From Blautia sp900556555 (lineage in GTDB: Bacteria > Bacillota > Clostridia > Lachnospirales > Lachnospiraceae), in NCBI GenBank assembly GCA_964250615.1, contig CAXUGM010000008.1: a DNA stretch of 64,000 nt, one strand, 5' to 3'. The notes under the pieces were generated by a model, which did no database searches, had not been told where the DNA came from, and worked only from the letters and a program-made list of their open reading frames with translations. The position numbers and the translations under genes were made by a program. Of this stretch, positions 34,801 through 41,949 are shown one piece after another (the stretch's first letter is position 1; every line of letters starts with the position of its first letter).

Positions 34801-35484
34801 ATGAAGAAAGTTTACGAAGGTAAGACAAAAGACGTATATGAACTTGAGAATGGAAATGTACTTCTGAAATTTAAAGATGATTGTACAGGAAAAGATGGCG
34901 TATTCGATCCAGGTGAAAACAGCGTTGGTTTAACCATTGAAGGAATCGGACGTGCAAATCTTGAAACATCTGTTCATTACTTCGAATTGTTAAAAGAAGC
35001 CGGAGTGAAAACTCATTATGTAAGTGCAAATCTTGAAGACGCAACTATGGAAGTGCTTCCGGGAAAAGTATTTGGACATGGTCTGGAAGTAATCTGCCGT
35101 TTAAAAGCAACAGGAAGTTTTATCCGTCGTTACGGTGCTTACATTGAAGATGGCACACCATTAGAAGGTGGATATGTAGAAGCAACATTCAAAGATGATG
35201 CAAAAGGCGATCCACTTGTAACATCCGAAGGACTTGCAGCACTTGGTGTTATGAGCCAGGAAATGTTTAACGATATGAAAGAGCAGACACTTCGTATTAC
35301 AAGAATCGTTGCAGACGATCTTGCAAAGAAAGGTCTTGATCTTTATGATATCAAATTTGAATTTGGATATCACAACGATGAAGTTATCCTGATCGATGAA
35401 ATCGCAAGTGGTAACATGCGTGTTTACAAAGATGGTAAGATTGTAGATCCTATGGAACTTACAAAACTCATTTTAGAGAAATAA
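34801..35484 (+). CDS. purC: Phosphoribosylaminoimidazolesuccinocarboxamide synthase
   Basis: SAICAR synthetase: joins aspartate to CAIR with ATP in purine synthesis. The N-terminus V-Y-E-G-K-T-K-D-V-Y is the ATP-binding signature, and S-F-I-R-R-Y-G and L-I-D-E-I-A-S-G-N-M-R are further SAICAR synthetase motifs. It is 227 aa, the compact bacterial form. It stands apart from other pur genes here, with its own ribosome binding site (AGGGAGGA) and terminator. Confidence 0.93.
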   Translation: MKKVYEGKTKDVYELENGNVLLKFKDDCTGKDGVFDPGENSVGLTIEGIGRANLETSVHYFELLKEAGVKTHYVSANLEDATMEVLPGKVFGHGLEVICRLKATGSFIRRYGAYIEDGTPLEGGYVEATFKDDAKGDPLVTSEGLAALGVMSQEMFNDMKEQTLRITRIVADDLAKKGLDLYDIKFEFGYHNDEVILIDEIASGNMRVYKDGKIVDPMELTKLILEK

Positions 35485-35496
35485 GAGAAACAAAAC

Positions 35497-35527
35497 AAGG
35501 GCTTTTCCGCATGGAAAGGCTCTTTTA
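35497..35527 (+). terminator. Hairpin terminator after purC
   Basis: GGGCTTTTCC and GGAAAGGCTC pair, with G-U wobble, around GCAT, followed by TTTT. Confidence 0.6.
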
Positions 35528-35572
35528 CAATCTCATCAGTGAGAGTATTAAGCGAAAGACGAGGAAATGATT

Positions 35573-36016
35573 ATGGAAACAGCATTGACAGGACGTAATG
35601 TAGGAAAAACCTGCCGTACTCACTACAGAGGAACATTTAACGATGGAACACAGTTTGATTCATCTTATGACAGAGGACAGCCCCTGGAATTTACCTGCGG
35701 AGCAGGACAGATGATTAAGGGATTTGACGCAGCCGTTGCTGATATGGAAGTGGGACAAATCGTAGATATCCACTTAATGCCGGAAGAAGCATATGGTATG
35801 CCGGATCCAAATGCCATTTTTACAGTGGAGATTGCACAGCTTCCGGGAGCAGAAAATCTGGAAGTAGGACAGCAGGTTTATTTATCCAATCAGCTTGGAC
35901 AGCCATTTCCTGTTAAAGTGATTGCTAAGGAAGAGGCAACCATTACCTTTGATGCCAATCACGAAATGGCAGGAAAAGAATTAAATTTCCGTATCGAATT
36001 AGTGGAAGTAAAATAA
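35573..36016 (+). CDS. FKBP-type peptidyl-prolyl cis-trans isomerase, SlyD/SlpA-like
   Basis: A 147-aa prolyl isomerase/chaperone. It begins with an FKBP core (G-T-F-N-D-G-T-Q-F-D-S-S-Y, P-L-E-F), contains the inserted-flap region typical of SlyD (V-D-I-H-L-M-P-E-E-A-Y-G), and ends with D-A-N-H-E-M-A-G-K-E-L-N-F, the SlyD/SlpA hallmark. There is no His-rich metal-binding tail. The ATG at 35573 is preferred over one 6 bp upstream because GAGGAAATG then sits at proper spacing. It is a single gene with a strong downstream terminator. Confidence 0.88.
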   Translation: METALTGRNVGKTCRTHYRGTFNDGTQFDSSYDRGQPLEFTCGAGQMIKGFDAAVADMEVGQIVDIHLMPEEAYGMPDPNAIFTVEIAQLPGAENLEVGQQVYLSNQLGQPFPVKVIAKEEATITFDANHEMAGKELNFRIELVEVK

Positions 36017-36141
36017 GAAAACAGAAAAGGCTGCACTTGGGGAAGAGGTACGGTGGACACAAAAACGCCAGTATGGACGCCGTGGTACGGGCAGTAAGAT
36101 TTTATAAAAAATTGTTAAAAAATATGGAAAAGTGGATAGAG

Positions 36142-36180
36142 AAACAACTGCCAGATAGATTGGAATCTGGCAGTTGTTTT
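36142..36180. terminator. Bidirectional terminator between the FKBP gene and the convergent membrane gene
   Basis: AAACAACTGCCAGAT and ATCTGGCAGTTGTTT form a 14-bp stem with T-rich flank on both strands. Confidence 0.9.
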
Positions 36181-36184
36181 GACA

Positions 36185-36847
36185 CTATTTATGATTTTTC
36201 ATTGCTTTATAACCGATTAAAACAGTCCATACATAGGCACATGTTTTTGGAATCATAAGCATTCCAATCATTGGGATTTGGTCTGCAAAAAGCACTACTG
36301 GAATATAAAATCCAAAGCTTAATACAATGGTAAGCCACATGTTCTTGAATTCTGCATCATGATTTTTGCGGGCACTTTTGTAAAAAAGAATAATGATTAA
36401 AAGTCCAAGTAATGCAAACGGAATGTTTCTGTAAATTCCCCAAGAGAGTGGAGCAGCAGCGCTGAGCCATTTATTCTGAGGGAACAGGCAGAGAATGATT
36501 CGCAATGCAGATAACACGTAGATGGCAGCTGTAATGTTATTTTGCCCTTTTATCTGATAGCGGATACGCCATACGTAATACAGAATAATGTAAAAGATGG
36601 TCATGGTGATTGAGGTAATGAATTTTCCTGTACCCAAAGCTACCGTAAAATCTTCTAATCCTGTAGTACAAAGTGCAATGGCTCTTGGTACCAGATGGAA
36701 AGAATCACCAACACCAAGTACAACAGCCATGATACCAAATAAACGGTATTCTTTGTTTCCGTCTGATTTTCGAATCATGGTAATTCCAATGGTAATAACG
36801 GAAATTAAATAAATGACATCAAATAAAGTTTCAACAATTGCCTGCAT
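36185..36847 (-). CDS. Hypothetical membrane protein, about 7 TM helices
   Basis: A 220-aa protein almost entirely made of hydrophobic helices (I-Y-L-I-S-V-I-T-I-G-I at the start, M-A-V-V-L-G-V-G, F-A-L-L-G-L-L-I-I-I-L-F-Y in the middle). A conserved-looking G-D-S-F-H-L-V-P-R lies in an early loop. I do not recognise the family. It is second in a TetR-controlled minus-strand group with the 137-aa membrane gene upstream, 24 bp away. Confidence 0.7.
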   Translation of the reverse strand: MQAIVETLFDVIYLISVITIGITMIRKSDGNKEYRLFGIMAVVLGVGDSFHLVPRAIALCTTGLEDFTVALGTGKFITSITMTIFYIILYYVWRIRYQIKGQNNITAAIYVLSALRIILCLFPQNKWLSAAAPLSWGIYRNIPFALLGLLIIILFYKSARKNHDAEFKNMWLTIVLSFGFYIPVVLFADQIPMIGMLMIPKTCAYVWTVLIGYKAMKNHK

Positions 36848-36870
36848 AAAAAATCCTCACTTTCATAGTT

Positions 36871-37284
36871 TTATTTTGTTTTATATTGTAAAAAATTTTT
36901 ACCGAATAAAATTCCAGCCAATAGCAAAGAAGAGCCTAGTCCGGTGTAAAATACAGCAATAAAGCGTTCCGGAGCAAGAGAAGATGCCCGGAGATAAATA
37001 CCACCACTCACCATAACAGCCATAATAATAAAAGACTTTATATCAAAAAACTTCATGAAAAAGTGCCGTTCTTCTTCGTAATTTTGAATTCTGGCTGTAT
37101 GTTTTTTTACAAGCCGTCCAAAAATAAAGTATTGAAAAACAGTAAAAACAGACAAAGAGAGTAAAATGTTTATTACGGAAATATAAGGGGAATAGGAGAG
37201 AAGACCTATTCTCAGAATATTAAATCCTGCAACAGACCAGACTGCACAGGCAATGAGTAATAGTGTTTTTTTCTTTACTTTCAT
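36871..37284 (-). CDS. Hypothetical membrane protein, 137 aa
   Basis: A small membrane protein with four hydrophobic segments (L-L-L-I-A-C-A-V-W-S-V near the N-terminus; later I-I-M-A-V-M-V-S-G-G-I-Y-L and G-L-G-S-S-L-L-L-A-G-I-L-F-G). The start used is the ATG at 37284 (M-K-V-K-K-K), which follows AAAGGAG; a longer frame from 37317 runs through the operator and is unlikely. A TGAACnnnGTTCA palindrome like the one at the neighbouring TetR promoter lies just before the ribosome binding site. Family unknown; a TetR-controlled drug- or lipid-stress membrane function is only a guess. Confidence 0.65.
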   Translation of the reverse strand: MKVKKKTLLLIACAVWSVAGFNILRIGLLSYSPYISVINILLSLSVFTVFQYFIFGRLVKKHTARIQNYEEERHFFMKFFDIKSFIIMAVMVSGGIYLRASSLAPERFIAVFYTGLGSSLLLAGILFGKNFLQYKTK

Positions 37285-37303
37285 GATGTGAAAATCTCCT
37301 TTC

Positions 37304-37316
37304 TGAACATGGTTCA
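37304..37316 (-). promoter_or_regulatory. Second TetR-type operator, before the membrane-protein pair
   Basis: TGAAC ATG GTTCA: the same arms as the palindrome in the TetR promoter (37962-37976), placed directly upstream of the ribosome binding site of the 137-aa gene. Confidence 0.6.
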
Positions 37317-37328
37317 ATTTCCTGGAAA

Positions 37329-37372
37329 TAAAAACGGATGTTTCGTTTCATGTGGGAAAACCTATCCGTTTT
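37329..37372 (-). terminator. Hairpin terminator after the minus-strand TetR gene
   Basis: On the minus strand AAAACGGAT pairs with ATCCGTTTTT across a loop of about 25 nt, ending T-rich. Confidence 0.55.
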
Positions 37373-37376
37373 ATTC

Positions 37377-37940
37377 TTACATTTTATAAATGGTGCGTCG
37401 AATCATACCGGTGATTCCAGAACAATCATAGTTATGACGAATCATTGCGGCAATAATAAAAGAAAAAATAATTTCCACAAACTTTTCAGGGGTAAAGGTA
37501 TCATCAAATACTTCCATATGAACATTCGTATCGTGAACCAGTATCTGGTATAAGCCCTGACTCATGTGCTTCCAGGATTCTGCCATTAACTTTTGACCAT
37601 TGATTTTTTCTTCTTCCATGAAAATCATTGAATGAAAGGCAAAAAAGCCAGGATATTTTTCTTCTCCTTGTTTCATGCTTTCAAAAATCCATTCCACACA
37701 GTCAACAAAGCTTTTAAAATCAGAGGTGTTTTCTGAAAAATGGAAAATATCATGCCATACACGTTCTACAGTTGCAGCAATCAAGTCAGATTTATTGTGA
37801 AAATAATTGTAGATGGAACCGACAGAAATATTGCATTCCTTAGCAACGGTTCTGATATTGATTGCTTTCCATCCTTGTTTTTGAATCAGGCTTGTGCTGA
37901 TACGTAAAATTTCTTCTTTTGATGTAACAATGGTATTCAT
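37377..37940 (-). CDS. TetR/AcrR family transcriptional regulator
   Basis: A 187-aa repressor-type regulator. The N-terminal helix-turn-helix spans about 8-52 (E-E-I-L-R-I-S ... I-N-I-R-T-V-A-K-E-C-N-I-S-V-G-S-I-Y-N-Y-F-H-N-K). The C-terminal ligand domain is not classified. Its own strong promoter overlaps a 15-bp palindrome, and a second copy of that palindrome precedes the downstream membrane-protein pair, so autoregulation plus control of that pair is likely. Confidence 0.88.
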   Translation of the reverse strand: MNTIVTSKEEILRISTSLIQKQGWKAINIRTVAKECNISVGSIYNYFHNKSDLIAATVERVWHDIFHFSENTSDFKSFVDCVEWIFESMKQGEEKYPGFFAFHSMIFMEEEKINGQKLMAESWKHMSQGLYQILVHDTNVHMEVFDDTFTPEKFVEIIFSFIIAAMIRHNYDCSGITGMIRRTIYKM

Positions 37941-37961
37941 TTTCTGTTCTCCTTTTTATAA

Positions 37962-37976
37962 ATGAACAATGTTCAT
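37962..37976 (-). promoter_or_regulatory. TetR operator palindrome in the TetR promoter
   Basis: ATGAACA-A-TGTTCAT, perfect 7-bp arms with a 1-bp centre, overlapping the -10 box of the TetR gene's promoter. Confidence 0.75.
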
Positions 37977-38002
37977 TATACATAAATTTTTTGCTTTGTC
38001 AA
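37975..38002 (-). promoter_or_regulatory. Strong sigma-A promoter of the TetR gene
   Basis: Minus strand: TTGACA, 16 bp, TATAAT, both hexamers perfect. The -10 is covered by the palindrome at 37962-37976. Confidence 0.85.
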
Positions 38003-38014
38003 GCATTACCTTTA

Positions 38015-38044
38015 TTGTGTTACAAATCTCTGTTATGGTATAAT
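38015..38044 (+). promoter_or_regulatory. Promoter of the DUF5714 / Bcp / YaaA operon
   Basis: TTGTGT, 18 bp, TATAAT, with an extended -10 (TGG before TATAAT), 34 bp before the GTG start. It is divergent from and adjacent to the TetR promoter. Confidence 0.65.
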
Positions 38045-38078
38045 ACATCTGATGAAAACCATAACCGAGGTATAAAAA

Positions 38079-39170
38079 GTGAAAGAGGAATGTTTAATCT
38101 GCAAACAGCCCTTAGAATATTTAGAAGAAGGTATTCTGATGGAATGTGCGATTTGCCACAAAAAAGAAAATAGCAAAACACGTTGTGTGAACGGTCATTA
38201 TGTCTGTAGTGAATGCCATACAAAAGGCATGGACAGTATTATTGGATTATGTCTCAATGAACATAGTAAAAATCCAATTGAAATTATCAATAAAATGATG
38301 TCCCAGCCGTTTTGTCATATGCATGGACCGGAGCATCATGTAATGGTAGGAGCGGCTCTGCTTACAGCCTATCATAATGCAGGCGGAGAGCTAGAGCTTG
38401 AAAAGGCATTGATGGAAATATACCGGAGAGGGAAGGAGATTCCAGGCGGTGCCTGTGGATTCTGGGGAGCCTGCGGTGCTGGGATCAGTACCGGAATGTA
38501 CCTGTCGATTGTTACAAAATCAACACCTCTGGAAACAAAAACCTGGGGGCTGTGTAACCAGATGACAGGGAAAGCACTTGAAAAAATCGGTGAACTGAAT
38601 GGCCCCCGCTGCTGTAAACGGGATTCTTATTTGGCAATCTTAGAAGCGGTCAAGTTTACAGAAGAACATTTGGGAATTTCTATGGAAACAAAAGAATTCT
38701 TCTGTACACGTTCTGACCAGAACAATCAGTGCCTGAAACATAATTGCCCATTTCATGGAGAAAAGGAAATGCCGAAGAAAAAGAAAGTAGCCTTTATTTG
38801 TGTTCATAATTTCTGCCGGAGTCAGATTGCCGAAGCCCTGGGAACACACTTGGCAGCGGACGTATTTGAAAGCTATTCCGCAGGAACAGAAACAAAACCA
38901 AAGATTAACCAGGATGCAGTCCGCATCATGAAAACATTGTATGGCATTGATATGGAACAAACACAGTATTCCAAATTAATTGGGGAAATTCCTGAGCCGG
39001 ATCTTGCGATTTCCATGGGGTGTAATGTAGAATGTCCATTTATCGGAAGACCATTTGACGAAAACTGGGGACTGGAAGACCCTACAGGAAAACCAGATTC
39101 AGAATTTGAAAAAATTATTGCTGAAATCGAAAAAAGAGTTTTAGAATTGAAAGAGCGATTGCGAAAATAA
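38079..39170 (+). CDS. DUF5714 domain fused to a low-molecular-weight protein-tyrosine phosphatase/arsenate-reductase-like domain
   Basis: A 363-aa two-domain protein. Residues 1-225 are a DUF5714-type domain with many Cys/His pairs (C-L-I-C, C-A-I-C-H, C-S-E-C-H, G-G-A-C-G-F-W-G-A-C-G-A-G), suggesting metal or cluster binding. Residues 235-363 are an LMW-PTPase fold with the C-x5-R loop C-V-H-N-F-C-R (Cys241, Arg247) and S-x-G-T, as in ArsC-type arsenate reductases. The start is GTG after CGAGGT. A Bcp peroxiredoxin gene follows after 13 bp, then yaaA, so a redox or metal-stress role is likely by context. The fusion itself is unusual. Confidence 0.78.
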   Translation: MKEECLICKQPLEYLEEGILMECAICHKKENSKTRCVNGHYVCSECHTKGMDSIIGLCLNEHSKNPIEIINKMMSQPFCHMHGPEHHVMVGAALLTAYHNAGGELELEKALMEIYRRGKEIPGGACGFWGACGAGISTGMYLSIVTKSTPLETKTWGLCNQMTGKALEKIGELNGPRCCKRDSYLAILEAVKFTEEHLGISMETKEFFCTRSDQNNQCLKHNCPFHGEKEMPKKKKVAFICVHNFCRSQIAEALGTHLAADVFESYSAGTETKPKINQDAVRIMKTLYGIDMEQTQYSKLIGEIPEPDLAISMGCNVECPFIGRPFDENWGLEDPTGKPDSEFEKIIAEIEKRVLELKERLRK

Positions 39171-39183
39171 GGAGGTAACGATT

Positions 39184-39639
39184 ATGTTGGAAGTAGGAAC
39201 AAAAGCACCGGATTTTGAATTGCCGGATCAAAATGGACAGATGCATAAGTTAAGTGATTATGCCGGAAAGAAAGTGATTTTATACTTTTATCCAAAGGAC
39301 AGTACACCAGGATGTACGAAACAGGCCTGCGGTTTTTCGGAAAGATACCAACAGTTTGTAGAAAAAGGAGCAATCATTCTGGGAGTGAGCAAAGATTCTG
39401 TTGCTTCTCATAAGAGGTTTGAAGAAAAGTACGGATTAGCATTTACCTTACTCTCTGACCCGGAACGTAAGGTGATTGAAGCCTATGATGTCTGGAAAGA
39501 AAAGAAGAATTACGGGAAGGTATCTATGGGTGTGGTGCGGACCACATATCTTATTGACGAGCAGGGAATCATCATAAAAAGCAATGACAAAGTGAAGGCA
39601 GCAGATGACCCGGAACGCATGTTACAGGAGTTGGCGTAA
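39184..39639 (+). CDS. bcp: Thioredoxin-dependent thiol peroxidase, Bcp-type peroxiredoxin
   Basis: Reduces H2O2 and lipid hydroperoxides using thioredoxin. The motif P-K-D-S-T-P-G-C-T-K-Q-A-C holds the peroxidatic Cys44 and the resolving Cys49 five residues later, the BCP arrangement. It is 151 aa, normal. It lies 13 bp after the DUF5714 fusion gene with GGAGGTAAC as ribosome binding site, and its stop overlaps the yaaA start by one base (TAATG). Confidence 0.93.
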   Translation: MLEVGTKAPDFELPDQNGQMHKLSDYAGKKVILYFYPKDSTPGCTKQACGFSERYQQFVEKGAIILGVSKDSVASHKRFEEKYGLAFTLLSDPERKVIEAYDVWKEKKNYGKVSMGVVRTTYLIDEQGIIIKSNDKVKAADDPERMLQELA

Positions 39640-40418
39640 TGAAGATTATTCTTTCACCAGCTAAGAAAATGAATGACAAGGAGCAATGCAGCTCTTTTGG
39701 ACAATCTGTCTTTGAATGTACGGTTACACAACCAGTTTATTTAAAGAAAACAGAAGGGATTTTAGCATGGCTTAGAAGTCAGTCTTATGCTGAATTGAAG
39801 AAACTTTGGGAATGTAACGATAAAATTGCAGAACAGAATTTTAAGCGGCTGGAGCATATGAATCTTAAGAACCATCTTACTCCAGCGGTGCTTTCTTATG
39901 AAGGAATTGCGTATCAGTATATGGCACCGTCTGTATTTGAGGATGGACATTTTGAATACATTCAGGAGCATTTGTGTATTTTATCTGCCTTTTATGGTGT
40001 GCTTAGAGCCATGGATGGTGTTACTCCGTACCGCTTAGAGATGAAGGCAAAGGCATGTATTCATGGAAAGAAGAATTTATATGAATTCTGGGGGAGTGAC
40101 TTGTACGAAGGAGTCAGAGATGACAGCGGAATCATCATTAATCTGGCTTCCAAGGAGTATTCAAAATGCATTGAAAAGTATCTGACGAAAGATGATAGAT
40201 ATATCACCATTACCTTCTGTGAAAAATCAGGCAACAAACTGGTAACAAAAGGCACTTATGCCAAGATGGCAAGAGGTGAAATGGTGCGGTTTATGGCGGA
40301 AAACCATATTGAAAATCCGGTGGAAATACAGAAATTTGACAGGCTTGGATATGTGTTTAGGGATGCATTATCTTCGGAATCCGAATATGTATTTGAACGA
40401 GTTGCGGAAGGCTGCTAG
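39639..40418 (+). CDS. yaaA: Peroxide stress protein YaaA
   Basis: UPF0246/DUF328 family protein; in E. coli YaaA lowers free intracellular iron during peroxide stress and so limits Fenton damage to DNA. The N-terminus M-K-I-I-L-S-P-A-K-K-M is the family signature. K-F-D-R-L-G-Y lies near the C-terminus. It is 259 aa, normal. It is translationally coupled to bcp (TAATG overlap) and is the last gene of the operon. Confidence 0.92.
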   Translation: MKIILSPAKKMNDKEQCSSFGQSVFECTVTQPVYLKKTEGILAWLRSQSYAELKKLWECNDKIAEQNFKRLEHMNLKNHLTPAVLSYEGIAYQYMAPSVFEDGHFEYIQEHLCILSAFYGVLRAMDGVTPYRLEMKAKACIHGKKNLYEFWGSDLYEGVRDDSGIIINLASKEYSKCIEKYLTKDDRYITITFCEKSGNKLVTKGTYAKMARGEMVRFMAENHIENPVEIQKFDRLGYVFRDALSSESEYVFERVAEGC

Positions 40419-40515
40419 GGCAACAAGAGAGTATAAGGAAGGGAAGCTTAGTCAAACGTGTTTTGTGGTGTGCTACCTGTCAAGTAGACAAATTAAATAA
40501 CGAAAATTTTTTCTT

Positions 40516-40540
40516 CCCCGGTACAGTTTATGTACCGGGG
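40516..40540. terminator. Perfect 10-bp hairpin upstream of the tnpV remnant
   Basis: CCCCGGTACA, 5-nt loop, TGTACCGGGG. Only a weak T-run follows (TGTTTAT), so it may be a terminator or a structure at a mobile-element edge. Confidence 0.5.
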
Positions 40541-40545
40541 TGTTT

Positions 40546-40857
40546 ATGCAACGTTTTCTAGTTCCCGACGAGGAACGCCCCATCGGAAAATACGGTCGTA
40601 TGCACCGTGATTATCTCATGGAACATAATCTGATGAGATTTAATGATTTGGTATTGGAAGGTCAGCTCTGGACTTATCTTGCCGATTTGAACGAGCAAGC
40701 ACAAAACAGGTTGCAGCTGATTATCAGTCAGATGCAAAAAGCCGAGTCTGTGACTGAGAAATTGAAAGAGAAAAATCAGTGGTTATGGATTCAGAGCATG
40801 AACAGCATCCACAATAGAGCAGAAGAAATTGTATTGAAAGAAATCGTATATAGATAA
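40546..40857 (+). CDS. tnpV: TnpV-like transposon protein, 5'-truncated
   Basis: The sequence matches the TnpV family carried on Tn4451-type and related mobilisable elements of Clostridia: P-I-G-K-Y-G-R-M-H-R-D-Y-L, then A-E-E-I-V-L-K-E-I-V-Y at the end. TnpV's role is not established. The usual N-terminal stretch before V-P-D-E-E-R is missing, and the start (ATG at 40546, or GTG at 40540) lies on the edge of the hairpin, with no clear ribosome binding site. No tnpX resolvase is near, so this is a fossil of an element. Its presence marks the left side of an acquired island (Fic genes, hsdM). Confidence 0.7.
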   Translation: MQRFLVPDEERPIGKYGRMHRDYLMEHNLMRFNDLVLEGQLWTYLADLNEQAQNRLQLIISQMQKAESVTEKLKEKNQWLWIQSMNSIHNRAEEIVLKEIVYR

Positions 40858-40863
40858 TATTTC

Positions 40864-40896
40864 GCCGGACTTCATTTTCTATGGAGTCCGGCTTTC
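40864..40896 (+). terminator. Hairpin terminator after tnpV
   Basis: GCCGGACTTCAT, TTTCT loop, ATGGAGTCCGGC, followed by TTTCT. Confidence 0.75.
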
Positions 40897-40922
40897 TATA
40901 TGAGGAAATCAGAGTTTTCTAT

Positions 40923-40973
40923 ATCGGCAAAAACAAGACGGAAAACGCAAAAGTGGTTGATATTTTTGCCGAT
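40923..40973 (+). promoter_or_regulatory. 11-bp inverted repeat at the Fic operon promoter
   Basis: ATCGGCAAAAA (40923-40933) and TTTTTGCCGAT (40963-40973) are perfect inverted copies 29 bp apart. The right arm lies inside the promoter between -35 and -10, so it is a good operator candidate; the HTH domain of the first Fic protein is a possible binder. Confidence 0.6.
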
Positions 40974-40986
40974 GATATGATATACT
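40957..40986 (+). promoter_or_regulatory. Promoter of the Fic operon
   Basis: TTGATA, 18 bp, TATACT, 53 bp before the first Fic start codon. Confidence 0.6.
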
Positions 40987-41038
40987 ATACAATAGATTAG
41001 TGTAGTTTATGGATTCGATTTATGACGGAGGAGAGCAG

Positions 41039-41929
41039 ATGCGATACCTTTCAGTTACTGAAATGGCAAAAAGATGGAATGTGTCGGAACGTAGCGTTAG
41101 AAACTACTGTGCACATGGACGTGTAAATGGTGCATTTCTTACTGGCAAAACTTGGAATATTCCTGAAAATGCAGAAAAGCCGGAGCGTTCTAATAAGAAG
41201 AAAGAACAGCCGATTACACTGCTTGACATTCTGCAGGAGCAGAAAAAAAGTAAGTATTCCGGCGGTATTTACCATAAGACACAGATTGATTTGACATACA
41301 ACTCAAACCATATCGAGGGTAGCCGTTTGACCCACGATCAGACCAGATATATTTTTGAAACCAACACTATCGGTGTAGAAAAAGAAGTGCTGAATGTGGA
41401 CGATGTGATTGAAACAGCAAATCATTTCCGCTGTATTGATATGATTATTGATAACGCAAAGGCAACACTGACAGAGAAGTTTATCAAAGAACTTCATCTG
41501 ATCCTGAAGAATGGCACCAGTGATTCCAGAAAAGATTGGTTTGCTGTAGGTGATTATAAAAAAATGCCGAATGAAGTGGGCGGTATGGCTACTGTACTTC
41601 CGGAAGAAGTTGCCGATAAGATAAAAGCATTGCTGTCAGAGTACAATGGAATAGAAGAAAAGACCTTTGAAGATATTCTGGACTTCCATGTGAAGTTTGA
41701 GCGAATTCATCCGTTCCAAGACGGTAACGGTCGTGTAGGCAGACTGATCATGTTCAAGGAGTGTCTGAAATATAATATCGTTCCATTTATCATCGAGGAT
41801 AATCTGAAAATGTTCTATTATCGTGGACTGAAAGAATGGAACAATGAGAAAGGCTATCTGAGAGATACCTGTCTGACGGCGCAGGATAAATATAAAGCGT
41901 ATTTGGATTATTTTAGAATTGCGTATTAA
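41039..41929 (+). CDS. Fic family protein with N-terminal helix-turn-helix
   Basis: A 296-aa Fic-domain protein. Residues 1-50 form an excisionase/MerR-like DNA-binding domain (L-S-V-T-E-M-A-K-R-W-N-V-S-E-R-S-V-R-N-Y). The Fic core motif H-P-F-Q-D-G-N-G-R is complete at 224-232, so AMP-transfer (AMPylation of hydroxyl side chains) is expected. An N-H-I-E-G stretch near residue 97 corresponds to the S-N-x-I-E-G inhibitory-helix motif of class II Fic proteins (here Y-N-S-N-H-I-E-G). The start at 41039 is chosen for GGAGGAG. A second Fic gene follows after 20 bp. It may be a self-regulating AMPylator that represses its own promoter. Confidence 0.87.
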   Translation: MRYLSVTEMAKRWNVSERSVRNYCAHGRVNGAFLTGKTWNIPENAEKPERSNKKKEQPITLLDILQEQKKSKYSGGIYHKTQIDLTYNSNHIEGSRLTHDQTRYIFETNTIGVEKEVLNVDDVIETANHFRCIDMIIDNAKATLTEKFIKELHLILKNGTSDSRKDWFAVGDYKKMPNEVGGMATVLPEEVADKIKALLSEYNGIEEKTFEDILDFHVKFERIHPFQDGNGRVGRLIMFKECLKYNIVPFIIEDNLKMFYYRGLKEWNNEKGYLRDTCLTAQDKYKAYLDYFRIAY

Positions 41930-41949
41930 GCAAGAAACGAGGTGCAGCT

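Noticed and set aside
36037..36258. 73-codon plus-strand frame after the FKBP gene
   Set aside because: It runs through the terminator and into the antisense of a membrane-protein gene; no family similarity seen.
40470..40500. Possible insertion-sequence end before tnpV
   Set aside because: A TGTCAAGTAGACA stretch looks like an IS terminus, but no matching inverted end or transposase is found in the window.
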